Below, in pieces: positions 7,845 through 14,630 of a stretch of DNA of 18,619 nt. A program made the translations under genes and the position numbers. This DNA is from CAZFAP01 sp964516325. Its GTDB lineage: Bacteria; Auribacterota; JABMQX01. The notes under the pieces are model-generated. The model was not told the origin of the DNA. It worked only from the letters and a program-made list of their open reading frames with translations, and did not search any database. The stretch lies in assembly GCA_964516325.1 (NCBI GenBank), contig CAZFAP010000096.1, positions 1 to 18,619 on the forward strand, read 5' to 3'. The first letter of the stretch is position 1; each line of letters begins with the position of its first letter.

Positions 7845-8185
7845 AGCGGAAGGCTCAGGAGGTATTGAGGCGAATTTGACAGCGTGCGGCCTTAAGGAGG
7901 GTCGAAGGCGTCGGGCGAGATGCTTGAGCAGGCTTCCCATCTCGAGGACTTGCAGAAAGATATGAGCGATCTGCAACCCCGCCCGATGGCGGGGTAGGCA
8001 TGCTCCAGGTTCAAGCCGTCGTTTTCTCTGGATTTGGAGCAACCCTTGGAGGTCCTGCGACAGCTCTGAGGTCCAGCCGGCCCTGGAGGTCGAAATGCGT
8101 GTCTGGCAGCTGGTTTAGCTGCGCATTCAAGCCCGGCCAGGGGTGCCGAACCGTTTTTATAAAGGCGCGACCCAGTTCTATGACC
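7845..8185 (-). pseudogene. Transposase remnant
   Basis: On the minus strand, about 8185-8065 encodes RAFIKTVRHPWPGLNAQLNQ followed by LPD. This resembles the N-terminal 'FP.L...L..LPD' opening of transposases found with DUF6788 genes. About 7977-7845, in another frame, encodes LQIAHIFLQVLEMGSLLKHL, like their C-terminal helix. The roughly 300 or more residues normally between them are gone, including any DDE catalytic core. The family assignment is from memory of the pattern and needs an alignment. The 5' piece overlaps the end of the DUF6788 gene. Confidence 0.4.
7977..7994. repeat. CCCCGCC/GGCGGGG hairpin
   Basis: Perfect 7-bp stem, CCCCGCC (7977-7983) and GGCGGGG (7988-7994), with a CGAT loop. 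It sits beside the C-terminal transposase scrap and belongs with the hairpins at 6388 and 14671. Confidence 0.65.
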
Positions 8186-8531
8186 TTCTCGCCGGGCGTT
8201 TGCGAGCTTTCACATAGGTCCGGACCTGAGCGATAGCCAACTGCGAAATCTCCTGACTCAGACGTCTGAGACGACGGTGTTCCTCTATCCATCCTTTCAC
8301 CTCCTCGAGTAGGTCCAAGGGGACATAGACGGTACGGGTCTTCCCTTTCTCCTTGTAGGTCAGGTAGTTGCCGGGGTGCTTTTCCCCTCGCTGGCAACGG
8401 CAGCCGGGCCGACCACACTGCTTCCTGATGACGACAAGACTCGCCACCAACACGGGACCCGTCGCTTTCAGCTTCCTGACTCTCGCCTCGCAGAGCCTCC
8501 GGATCAGCGTGGGATGCTTCGGTACTTTCAT
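8178..8531 (-). CDS. DUF6788-like mobile-element small protein
   Basis: A 117-residue basic protein. The centre reads CGRPGCRCQRGEKHPGNYLT followed by a KEKGKTRTVYVPLDLLEEV stretch. This C-G-x-x-x-C-x-C and YxLTYKEKGKT(R)xVYVP pattern matches the DUF6788 group, which accompanies transposases. The three clustered cysteines may bind a metal. The C-terminal half is a long charged helix. The molecular role is unknown; a part in transposition is inferred from association. The ATG at 8531 has a strong GGGAGGAA site upstream and the frame is intact, although the following transposase is destroyed. Confidence 0.75.
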   Translation of the reverse strand: MKVPKHPTLIRRLCEARVRKLKATGPVLVASLVVIRKQCGRPGCRCQRGEKHPGNYLTYKEKGKTRTVYVPLDLLEEVKGWIEEHRRLRRLSQEISQLAIAQVRTYVKARKRPARRS

Positions 8532-8572
8532 CTGTTCCTCCCGGTGGAAAGTGTGCTCTTTTGAGGAAAAGT

Positions 8573-8600
8573 ATCATACCTTATCCGAAAACTCAACAAA
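8573..8600 (-). promoter_or_regulatory. Possible promoter of the DUF6788 gene
   Basis: On the minus strand TATGAT (8578-8573) lies 16 bases after TTTGTT (8600-8595), or 15 bases after TTGTTG (8599-8594). The -10 is good and the -35 poor. It is about 42 bases upstream of the start codon. Confidence 0.4.
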
Positions 8601-8607
8601 AAAAGAA

Positions 8608-8634
8608 CGTGCGAAGAATTTTTTCTTCCGCACG
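8608..8634. repeat. Long hairpin upstream of the element remnant
   Basis: CGTGCG plus AAGAA pairs with TTCTT plus CGCACG with one bulged C and a T-rich loop, giving about 11 bp of stem. Its left arm contains GTGCGAAGAAT, which recurs at 8699-8709. It might be an element end or a terminator. Confidence 0.55.
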
Positions 8635-8638
8635 CATA

Positions 8639-8675
8639 CCCCCCCCCTACCCGCCCCCCATTCCCGCCTCACCCC
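8639..8675 (-). other. G-quadruplex-capable tract
   Basis: The plus strand has five C-runs of 9, 3, 6, 3 and 4 separated by 1-6 bases, so the minus strand carries the matching G-runs and fits the G3+N1-7 quadruplex rule. It lies about 110 bases upstream of the DUF6788 start, on that gene's coding strand. Confidence 0.55.
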
Positions 8676-8843
8676 TTGCCCCAAATCCCTTTCCACAGGT
8701 GCGAAGAATCCTTTGTTCCTCAGAGCTGTTGTCAAAGGTAGTAATCCTACCCAACGACGTAATGCGTCACTTACAGGTGGTCGGGGCGTTGGTGTTGACC
8801 CACAGGGGGCGCGAAGAACGCCGGGAAGGGGGAGAGTTGGACA

Positions 8844-8865
8844 GGATGAACAGGATGTACGGGAT
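8844..8865. repeat. GGAT array with 9-base period (copy 1)
   Basis: GGAT occurs at 8844, 8853 and 8862, exactly 9 bases apart, with intervening GAACA and GTACG. The same spacing recurs at 14631-14661. Confidence 0.55.
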
Positions 8866-9029
8866 TGAAACGACGGTGGGTTGCATCGCCCGAGGCGGTC
8901 GAGGTGTGCCCCCGGGACACCCGTCGCACCGAAGGCGCGGGATGCTACAAACAGGAGTCCTCTGCGATCTCTGCGCTGCCTGCGGTGAGTCCCCCCGTAA
9001 CAGGGATTACCCAACGATGCGAAAAAAGC

Positions 9030-9058
9030 TTGCCATGGGGAGACCGCTCTGGTATAGT
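9030..9058 (+). promoter_or_regulatory. Sigma70-type promoter for kdsA
   Basis: TTGCCA (9030-9035) and TATAGT (9053-9058) with a 17-base spacer, about 225 bases upstream of the kdsA ATG, leaving a long leader. Confidence 0.55.
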
Positions 9059-9287
9059 GTCGCCTGAAAACAAGGAAGACGTATTCTCAGCGCACATGTT
9101 AATCGGCCTGGTTTTTAGCAAGCCATGAGCGAGGTCTCAGACCGAGTGCGAAAACGACAAGCCGGCGGACCCGATTTGGACTCTTCACGTCGCTTCCGAC
9201 CGAGGATGGAAATTCCAATCCCTATTCGCCCAGCCGCCACTCCCTGCAACCCTCTTGTGTCTCTGCACGACGAGATGGTGAGAACCG

Positions 9288-10148
9288 ATGAGAGAAATTT
9301 CAATCGGTGACCTGAGAATCGGGGAGAACAGCCCGCTGGCGTTGATTGCGGGCCCCTGCGTGATAGAGAATGCAGAGGAATCTTTCCGCATCGCGTCCCA
9401 CCTGAAAGCCCTGACCGAACGACTCCGAATGCCGTTCCTTTTCAAGTCATCGTACGATAAAGCGAATCGGTCGTCGGCGAGTTCCTATCGGGGACCGGGC
9501 GTTGAGAAAGGGCTGGAGATTCTCTCAACAATTCGGTCGGAACTGTCTCTCCCCGTTCTAACGGACGTCCACTGCCGCGCCGACGTGGAGAAGGTTGCAG
9601 CAGCGGTTGACGTGGTCCAGATTCCGGCATTCCTCTGCCGACAGACAGACCTGGTGCAGGCTGTCGCGGAAAGAGCGCGGGTGGTCAACGTGAAGAAAGG
9701 TCAGTTCCTCTCACCGTGGGAAGTCAAGAACATCATCGAAAAAATTGAGGCGGTCGGGAATCGCAATATCCTGATCACGGAGAGGGGGACCTGCTTCGGG
9801 TACAACTGCCTGGTTACCGACATGAGGGCGATACCGATAATGCAGTCGTACGGCTACCCGGTGGTGTTTGACGCAACCCACAGTGTTCAACGCCCCGGGG
9901 GGTTGGGGACCGCTTCCGGTGGAGACAGGGAATTTGTCCCGCACCTATCGCTGGCGGCTGTCGCGGCGGGGTGCGATGCGCTTTTCCTCGAGGTTCACCC
10001 CGAGCCTGATCGCGCGCTCAGCGACGCCTCGAGTATGCTCCCGTTGAAGGAGTTGCCGGACCTCCTCGAGAAGGCTCTTGCGATAAGGAAGATTGTAACC
10101 CCATCGCTGAGTGCCGGGCGTAATGCGGCACAGGCGTGCGACATCTGA
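9288..10148 (+). CDS. kdsA: 3-deoxy-8-phosphooctulonate (KDO 8-P) synthase, metal-dependent type
   Basis: A 286-residue KdsA. It condenses phosphoenolpyruvate with arabinose 5-phosphate to KDO 8-phosphate, the first committed step to the Kdo of lipid A-core, in the cytosol. The signature is clear: IAGPCVIEN (20-28), FKSSYDKANRSS, SYRGPG, LTDVH, QIPAFLCRQTDL, NVKKGQF, FDATHS and FLEVHPEPDRALSDASSMLP. C24 in GPC, together with the later His, Glu and Asp, marks the metal-requiring class known from Aquifex. The E. coli-type enzyme has Asn at that place and needs no metal. The ATG at 9288 has only a weak GGTGAG site. The next two genes follow on the same strand at 83 and 55 bases and may be co-transcribed. 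Confidence 0.96.
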   Translation: MREISIGDLRIGENSPLALIAGPCVIENAEESFRIASHLKALTERLRMPFLFKSSYDKANRSSASSYRGPGVEKGLEILSTIRSELSLPVLTDVHCRADVEKVAAAVDVVQIPAFLCRQTDLVQAVAERARVVNVKKGQFLSPWEVKNIIEKIEAVGNRNILITERGTCFGYNCLVTDMRAIPIMQSYGYPVVFDATHSVQRPGGLGTASGGDREFVPHLSLAAVAAGCDALFLEVHPEPDRALSDASSMLPLKELPDLLEKALAIRKIVTPSLSAGRNAAQACDI

Positions 10149-10231
10149 GAGAGGCGGAAGCGGCGACCCGTCGCCGGAAGAACACCAAAAGCCGCGGCAG
10201 CAAGAGAAGGAAGACCCTCAGGGACATAATC

Positions 10232-10831
10232 ATGAGAACCAAACTCAGAGAAAACGAGACAGTCGCCATAGTAACTCGGAGGCATCCGGTCACCATCATC
10301 TGGCTCTACATCGTGACGATAGCGTTTCTCGTCCTATGGATGTGGCTTGGGAAGAGGGAGGTCGGCCGCTACCTGGGTTATCCGTTCGGCCTGGCGGTAA
10401 TCATCTCCATCATTAAGACATGGTCTCGGCACAGGGACATCTGGGTAGTTACGAATCAGCGGGTTGTTGATGAGGCGGGGATTTTCACGATTCGTTCCAT
10501 GGAGTGTCCGCTGGACAAAATCAACAACATAAGTGTCACGCAGTCGGTCCCGGGTCGGATTCTGGGTTACGGCGAGTTCCAAATCCAGACCGCTGGCGAG
10601 GCGGGAATCACTGAGCGAGCCAAGGTCATGAGGCCCAGGGCATTCCGGAACGCCATCTTCGAGCAGCAGGGGCGCCACCGCGAAAAGCTGATGCAGATGC
10701 AGGCCAAGATGGGGGCGGAACAAACTGTGGAGCAAGGAGAGTTAAGGGAATGTCCCTTTTGCGCCGAAAAGATCAGAGCCAAGGCCAGAGTTTGCAGGTT
10801 CTGCAACAGGGAGCTTCCGCCGGAGGGCTGA
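10232..10831 (+). CDS. Membrane PH-domain protein with C-terminal zinc ribbon
   Basis: A 199-residue protein with two hydrophobic segments (about 19-40 and 48-62) and then a bacterial PH-like (bPH2/YdbT, formerly DUF304) domain. The domain is marked by WVVTNQRVVDEAGIFT and CPLDKINNISVTQSVPGRIL with YGEFQIQTAG. After a charged helix (about 143-170) comes a four-cysteine zinc ribbon: ECPFCAEKI and VCRFCNREL, cysteines 174, 177, 188 and 191. Such proteins sit in the inner membrane with the PH domain in the cytosol; the role is unknown and may be envelope-related. The ATG at 10232 begins the recognisable N-terminus. The frame is open back to 10136, inside kdsA, but that extension is only basic residues. 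Location beside kdsA is compatible with an envelope role but does not prove it. Confidence 0.85.
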   Translation: MRTKLRENETVAIVTRRHPVTIIWLYIVTIAFLVLWMWLGKREVGRYLGYPFGLAVIISIIKTWSRHRDIWVVTNQRVVDEAGIFTIRSMECPLDKINNISVTQSVPGRILGYGEFQIQTAGEAGITERAKVMRPRAFRNAIFEQQGRHREKLMQMQAKMGAEQTVEQGELRECPFCAEKIRAKARVCRFCNRELPPEG

Positions 10832-10886
10832 GCGCCCGTAGCGGGGGGTCTCGCGGAGTCATGAGGGGCCGAAAAGAAAGTAGCGG

Positions 10887-11558
10887 ATGAAATACCAGAC
10901 ACTACGCAGAGAGCTGGTGAGGTTTGGCAAGCGGGTCGCTTACGAGCATCTGGTCGTCGGTCCAGGAGGAAACATCAGCGCTCGCGCTGCAAACGTCATG
11001 CTAATTAAAGCCAGCGGAGTCCCTTTTGAGGAAGCGGAGGAGAAGGACTATCTCGCGGTCGAGATTGAGAGCGGCAAGGTCCTCGAAAAGTCGGGCAGGC
11101 CAAGCTCGGAAGTCCCGATGCACCTGGCTTGCTATCGTGTGCGAGAGGATGTGAAAGCTGTGGTCCACACTCATTCCCCTTTTGCGACAGGCGTTGCCAG
11201 CGCAGGAGTCACTCTGCGCCCCATGTTCCCCGACTTTGTGGCCATCATTGACAGCGAAGTGCCCACGCTGCCGTTCGTCATACCTTGCGGTGAGGAACTC
11301 GCCCGGACGGTCGCAAGTGCCATGGTTAGGGCAAACGCGGCTCTGCTTGCGAACCACGGGGTCATCACGGTAGGGGCGAACCTGAAGGAGGCGTTCTACA
11401 GGGCGATGCTAATTGAAGTGGCGGCACAGGCCCTCGTCGCTGGGACCGCCGTCGGGAAAATGAAGTTCTTGAACGAGAAGGAGACGAGGCGCATCCGCGG
11501 TCTCGACAAGGTCCAGTATCGAATTGACATGCTGAAGAGAGATAGAAAGCAGCCCTGA
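10887..11558 (+). CDS. Class II aldolase/adducin family protein (fuculose-phosphate aldolase-like)
   Basis: A 223-residue zinc-dependent class II aldolase-fold protein. Members cleave or epimerise sugar phosphates such as L-fuculose 1-phosphate, L-rhamnulose 1-phosphate and L-ribulose 5-phosphate, or act on methylthioribulose 1-phosphate. Diagnostic features are GPGGNISAR (25-33), the catalytic-type glutamate E75 in SSEVPMH, HTHS (zinc ligands H94 and H96) and NHG (H157). The length matches FucA. The substrate cannot be read from the sequence. AAAGAAAG lies before the ATG. An LsrF-like aldolase and a dehydrogenase lie 1.2-2 kb downstream on the same strand, which would suit a sugar-catabolic role. 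A hairpin overlaps the stop codon. Confidence 0.9.
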   Translation: MKYQTLRRELVRFGKRVAYEHLVVGPGGNISARAANVMLIKASGVPFEEAEEKDYLAVEIESGKVLEKSGRPSSEVPMHLACYRVREDVKAVVHTHSPFATGVASAGVTLRPMFPDFVAIIDSEVPTLPFVIPCGEELARTVASAMVRANAALLANHGVITVGANLKEAFYRAMLIEVAAQALVAGTAVGKMKFLNEKETRRIRGLDKVQYRIDMLKRDRKQP

Positions 11559-11579
11559 AGCAAAGAGCTTTTGCAGGGC
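11552..11579 (+). other. Hairpin at the 3' end of the class II aldolase gene
   Basis: GCCCT/AGGGC and GCAAA/TTTGC form two stacked 5-bp stems with a GAA bulge on one side and loop GAGCT. It spans the stop codon. No T-run follows, so it may stabilise or process the transcript rather than terminate it. Confidence 0.45.
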
Positions 11580-11679
11580 GTCATTCACAACAAAATCCAT
11601 GACTTGCTTCTGCATCCCGTGCGATTGGGCGGCTGGAATGCGGAGGCAGAGGAAAGGAGGGTAATCGGAGGCTTGACGT

Positions 11680-11850
11680 ATGGACAAGAAGAAGAAACCC
11701 GAACTGCCCAAACCCAGAAAAGTCTGGGACATTGACCCCGGTACGAGAATTCAGCGACTTCGTACCGCGTACGACCGACACAGAGAAAAGGAGGACTTGA
11801 AGAGGGGCCTCTGGGGAGAAGAAGAAGAGGAGGAGGAGGAACAGGAGTAG
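11680..11850 (+). CDS. Small conserved-looking basic/acidic protein (56 residues)
   Basis: A 56-residue protein starting MDKKKKPELPKPRKVWDIDP, then GTRIQRLRTAYDRHREKED, and ending in a run of ten residues nearly all glutamate. GGAGG sits 8 bases before the ATG, a good spacing. The 'KPRKVW.I.P.TR......Y.R.+EK' pattern resembles short hypothetical proteins I recall from several candidate phyla. The strongly basic start and poly-acidic tail suggest binding to nucleic acid or to a basic partner. No function is known. It lies 121 bases after the class II aldolase. Confidence 0.6.
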   Translation: MDKKKKPELPKPRKVWDIDPGTRIQRLRTAYDRHREKEDLKRGLWGEEEEEEEEQE

Positions 11851-12167
11851 CGGAAGCCCAGAGCAGCACGCCGGCACTCAGGCCAACAAGGTGGACGAGT
11901 GAGGCCGTATAACATTTCAGAGCCTTGCGGGGGGCGCGCGGTGAGACGCGGCCTTGTCCGCGGCCGAGCAAGGTGGAATGGTGTTTTTCTTTTGCTTCCC
12001 AAGCGGAGGCGAGTGAACGACACAACGGAGGCTCCATTCGCCGACCCGCTGCTCATCGCGTGGCAGCATGCCTCCCCGACAGGGCCCCACGAGGCTGACA
12101 TTCATCGAGAGGCTGGAGAGGCGCCGGCCCCGCGAGCAATTCCCCCCGGCCGAGGCTGGGGCGCGTG

Positions 12168-12190
12168 CAAAAAGGGCTTTTTGTTTCTTT
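12168..12190 (+). terminator. Possible intrinsic terminator
   Basis: CAAAAAG pairs with CTTTTTG and is followed by TTTCTTT. The stem is A/T-rich and the loop very small, so this is weak. Confidence 0.3.
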
Positions 12191-12263
12191 AGCAGAACCT
12201 TGCGGGAGAAATTAGCAAAAAAGTGACGTCGCGGAAAGGGGGGCCGGGCTTGTGGCCGGGAAC

Positions 12264-12280
12264 ACCGATGACCCATCGGT
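12264..12280. promoter_or_regulatory. Perfect inverted repeat, possible operator
   Basis: ACCGATG (12264-12270) and CATCGGT (12274-12280) flank ACC. It is about 155 bases upstream of the four-cysteine protein gene and could be a regulator site or an RNA hairpin. Confidence 0.3.
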
Positions 12281-12435
12281 TGGACTGTTACTTCTGCCTT
12301 GGCCGGGCCCGCATGCGACTTTACCCCATGCCCCGGCGTCCCACCTTTTCGCCTTTTCGTCTGAACCGCTCCTGCACGCCCCCTGGATACACTGTCCGCA
12401 GCCGTGAGACGTCAGAAGGTTGAGAGGACGACGTG

Positions 12436-12660
12436 ATGTCAATCAAAGGATACGTGGAGTACAAACGGAGAGAATTTTGCAGGGACGTCAAATGCCCGGT
12501 CCAGTTGCAGTTGGATACCGAAGAACAGGGCTCGGAAGACTATGAGAGAATAAGGCAAATCTGCAAAACGAATTGCAGGTACACGACCTATCAGTTTCAC
12601 CATTGGTTGACGGAGAAAGGCTATCTCATCGTGAGGCCGGAAGCCGCGAGAGAAATCTAA
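12436..12660 (+). CDS. Small four-cysteine protein (74 residues)
   Basis: A 74-residue protein starting MSIKGYVEYKRREFC. Cysteines are at 15, 20, 43 and 47 (C-x4-C and C-x3-C), followed by YTTYQFHHWLTEKGYLIVRP. The cysteine pairs and the H55-H56 pair could bind zinc or an iron-sulfur cluster. The pattern resembles short hypothetical proteins I recall from anaerobic or candidate-phylum bacteria, but I know no function. The ATG at 12436 lies 9 bases after AGAGG; a GTG one codon earlier is the alternative. It is 70 bases upstream of the LsrF-like aldolase and may share its transcript. Confidence 0.72.
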   Translation: MSIKGYVEYKRREFCRDVKCPVQLQLDTEEQGSEDYERIRQICKTNCRYTTYQFHHWLTEKGYLIVRPEAAREI

Positions 12661-12730
12661 CGAACCAGCAAAAGTCCAAGGTGGATGAGCGCACGGCACA
12701 ATCTCATCTTCGACATAGGAGGTCTAAAAA

Positions 12731-13525
12731 ATGGATTGGGGAATGAGAAACCGGCTGAGCCAAGTCATTCAATCGGACGGACACTGCTTCTTTCTGCCCA
12801 TAGACCACGGGTATTTTCAGGGGCCAACTCGCGGTTTGGAGAAACCGGGCGAGACCATCGAGCCGCTCCTCCCCTATTGCGACGCCCTGTTCTGCACGAG
12901 GGGAGTGTTGCGTTCATGCGTGGACGCTGCGAACAGCAAGCCCATCATTCTCAGAGTGTCCGGCGGCACGAGCATGGTCGGGAAGGACCTCGCAAACGAG
13001 GGCGTCACCACGTCGGTCCGGGAGATTATCCGCGTTAACGCGGCCGCCATCGGCGTGTCTGTCTTTATAGGCAGCGATTATGAACACCAAACGCTGATGA
13101 ACCTCGCAAAGCTCGTCAACGAATGCGAGGACTACGGCATCCCGGTGATGGCCGTTACGGCGGTGGGAAAGGAGTTGGAGAAACGGGAAGCCCGCCACCT
13201 CGCATTGTGCTGCCGCATCGCCGCCGAACTCGGGGCAAAAGTCGTGAAAACGTATTGGTGCGAACAGGACTTCGATAAGGTCGTAAGGGGTTGTCCGGTT
13301 CCGGTCGTGATGGCGGGCGGGCCAAAATGCGAAACGGAGCTTGAGGTCTTCGAGTTCGTCTATGACGGCATGCAGAAAGGCGCTATTGGCATAAACCTGG
13401 GGAGAAATGTCTGGCAAAACGCTCATCCGGTCCCCATGGCAAGAGCTTTGCGCGCCATCGTCCACGAGAACGCCAATGCCAAACAAGCCCACGAGTTGTT
13501 CAACGACCTGAAGAGCAGCCGATAA
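12731..13525 (+). CDS. LsrF-like class I aldolase/thiolase (DeoC/FbaB/LacD superfamily)
   Basis: A 264-residue TIM-barrel enzyme closely resembling E. coli LsrF, which breaks down 3-hydroxy-5-phosphonooxypentane-2,4-dione in autoinducer-2 catabolism. Shared stretches are MDWGMRNRLS, PIDHGYFQGPT, CTRGVLRS, GSDYEHQ, AVTAVGKE, VKTYW, GCPVPVVMAGG and INLGRNVWQ. K173 in VVKTYW is the expected Schiff-base lysine. LsrF has about 30 extra N-terminal residues that are absent here. A stop codon directly before the ATG and an AGGAGGT site fix this start. No lsrK, lsrG or AI-2 transporter is in the window, so the substrate is probably a different sugar-derived phosphate or diketone. A dehydrogenase gene follows after 38 bases. 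Confidence 0.85.
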   Translation: MDWGMRNRLSQVIQSDGHCFFLPIDHGYFQGPTRGLEKPGETIEPLLPYCDALFCTRGVLRSCVDAANSKPIILRVSGGTSMVGKDLANEGVTTSVREIIRVNAAAIGVSVFIGSDYEHQTLMNLAKLVNECEDYGIPVMAVTAVGKELEKREARHLALCCRIAAELGAKVVKTYWCEQDFDKVVRGCPVPVVMAGGPKCETELEVFEFVYDGMQKGAIGINLGRNVWQNAHPVPMARALRAIVHENANAKQAHELFNDLKSSR

Positions 13526-13563
13526 TCCGAGTTGAGGACTTATACGCTGGGATGGGAAATGCC

Positions 13564-14592
13564 ATGCGCGTCGCAATGTACTACAACAATCACGACGTTC
13601 GCCTGGAGGAAATGCCGACCCCACGCATTGGCCCCGGCGAGTTGCTGGTGAAGGTATTAGCCAGCGGCATCTGCGGAAGCGACGTGATGGAATGGTATCG
13701 CATCAAGAAAGCTCCTTTGGTCCTGGGGCACGAAATCGCGGGCGTCATCGTCGAGGTTGGAAAGGGAGTCGAGCGTTATAGAGTCGGCGACCGAGTGTTC
13801 GTGTCGCATCATATACCCTGCAACACCTGCCGGTACTGCTTGATGGGCCACCACACCGCCTGCGAGACGCTGCACACGACAAACTACGACCCCGGCGGCT
13901 TTGCCGAGTACATTCGCGTGCCCCCCCTCAACGTTGATCGTGGCGTTTTTGTGCTGCCCGACGAAGTCTCCTTCGAGGAGGGGGCGTTCGTGGAGCCGTT
14001 AGCCTGCGTTGTCCGCGGGCAGAGGGTAGCTCAGCTCATGCCCGGGCAGACCGTGCTCATACTGGGCAGCGGGATTTCGGGTATTCTTCACCTGCTCCTG
14101 GCTGGCACGCTCGGGGCAGGGCGAATCATTGCCACAGATGTCAATGAATATCGTCTCAACGCGGCGAAAGAACTCGGAGCCGAGGCTGTCATTCACGCCA
14201 GCGAGAACATCCCCGCACGCGTCCTCCAGATAAACGACGGCAGACCTGCCGACCTGGTGATTGTTTGCACCGGGGCTTTGTCCGCCTTCGCCCAGGCTCT
14301 GCAAAGTGTGGACAGAGGAGGGACCGTTTTGTGCTTCGCGCCGACGGACCCGGGCGTAACTCTCCCCGTTCCCGTCAACGACTTCTGGCGTAACGAAATA
14401 AAGCTGATGCCTTCCTACGGGAACAACGCCTACGATGCGACTGTGGCAATCGAGTTGATTCGCGCCGGTCGCGTGCCCGTCCAGAAAATGATCACGCACC
14501 GGCTGAGCCTGGCGGAGACGGGTCTGGGCTTCCAACTGGTCGCCGAAGCCAGGGAATCCCTCAAGGTCATCGTCGAGCCGCATAGGGCGTAG
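13564..14592 (+). CDS. Zinc-dependent medium-chain alcohol/polyol dehydrogenase
   Basis: A 342-residue MDR-family NAD(P)-dependent dehydrogenase, related to sorbitol and threonine dehydrogenases; it should oxidise a secondary alcohol of a polyol or sugar. Catalytic zinc ligands are C37 in GICGSD, H56-E57 in GHE and E144 in EPLACV. The structural zinc site is C86, C89, C92 and C100. The Rossmann motif is GSGISG (168-173), and D192 in ATDVNE suggests NAD+ preference. The ATG at 13564 gives the usual family N-terminus (MRVAMYYNNHDVRLEE); an ATG four codons upstream is possible, and neither has a strong ribosome-binding site. It follows the LsrF-like aldolase at 38 bases, so a two-step oxidation and cleavage of one substrate is a fair inference. 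The substrate is unknown. Confidence 0.92.
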   Translation: MRVAMYYNNHDVRLEEMPTPRIGPGELLVKVLASGICGSDVMEWYRIKKAPLVLGHEIAGVIVEVGKGVERYRVGDRVFVSHHIPCNTCRYCLMGHHTACETLHTTNYDPGGFAEYIRVPPLNVDRGVFVLPDEVSFEEGAFVEPLACVVRGQRVAQLMPGQTVLILGSGISGILHLLLAGTLGAGRIIATDVNEYRLNAAKELGAEAVIHASENIPARVLQINDGRPADLVIVCTGALSAFAQALQSVDRGGTVLCFAPTDPGVTLPVPVNDFWRNEIKLMPSYGNNAYDATVAIELIRAGRVPVQKMITHRLSLAETGLGFQLVAEARESLKVIVEPHRA

Positions 14593-14630
14593 TGCTCTGA
14601 TTCATAAAGTCGGTGACGTATTTTTCGACG

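Larger units (their letters stand above)
7845..8531 (-). mobile_element. Decayed transposable element (DUF6788 ORF plus transposase scraps)
   Basis: An intact DUF6788-type ORF leads, followed on the same strand by two out-of-frame pieces resembling the start and end of a transposase. DUF6788-type ORFs often lie just upstream of transposase genes in insertion sequences. Most of the transposase is missing, so the element cannot move by itself. I could not find matched terminal inverted repeats or a target duplication, so the outer limits are approximate. Confidence 0.5.
8676..9287. other. Gene-free interval with a GGAT array
   Basis: No convincing gene is seen over about 610 bases. It holds a second GTGCGAAGAAT (8699-8709), a GGAT array with 9-base spacing (8844-8865) and the kdsA promoter. 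A 61-codon plus-strand frame at 9125-9310 has no ribosome-binding site, overlaps the kdsA start and is probably not a gene. Confidence 0.5.
11851..12435. other. Gene-free interval with hairpins
   Basis: About 585 bases without a convincing gene. It contains an A/T-stem hairpin (12168-12190) and a perfect 7-bp inverted repeat, ACCGATG/CATCGGT with a 3-base loop (12264-12280). Plus-strand frames at 11899-12192 and 12223-12423 lack ribosome-binding sites and protein-like composition. Confidence 0.5.

Noticed and set aside
7920..7997. 25-codon plus-strand frame downstream of a TTGTGG-N17-TATAGT promoter-like pair (near 7782-7810)
   Set aside because: No ribosome-binding site at usable spacing, it ends in the GC hairpin, and the same DNA reads as transposase remnant on the other strand.
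9125..9310. 61-codon frame just before kdsA
   Set aside because: No ribosome-binding site, overlaps the kdsA start and has low-complexity proline/arginine content. A leader peptide is possible but unsupported.
10136..10231. Longer N-terminus for the PH-domain protein
   Set aside because: The extension starts inside kdsA and is only arginine/lysine-rich filler; the recognisable protein begins at 10232.
11899..12423. Two plus-strand frames between the small proteins
   Set aside because: No ribosome-binding sites, GC-hairpin-rich DNA and no protein-like pattern.
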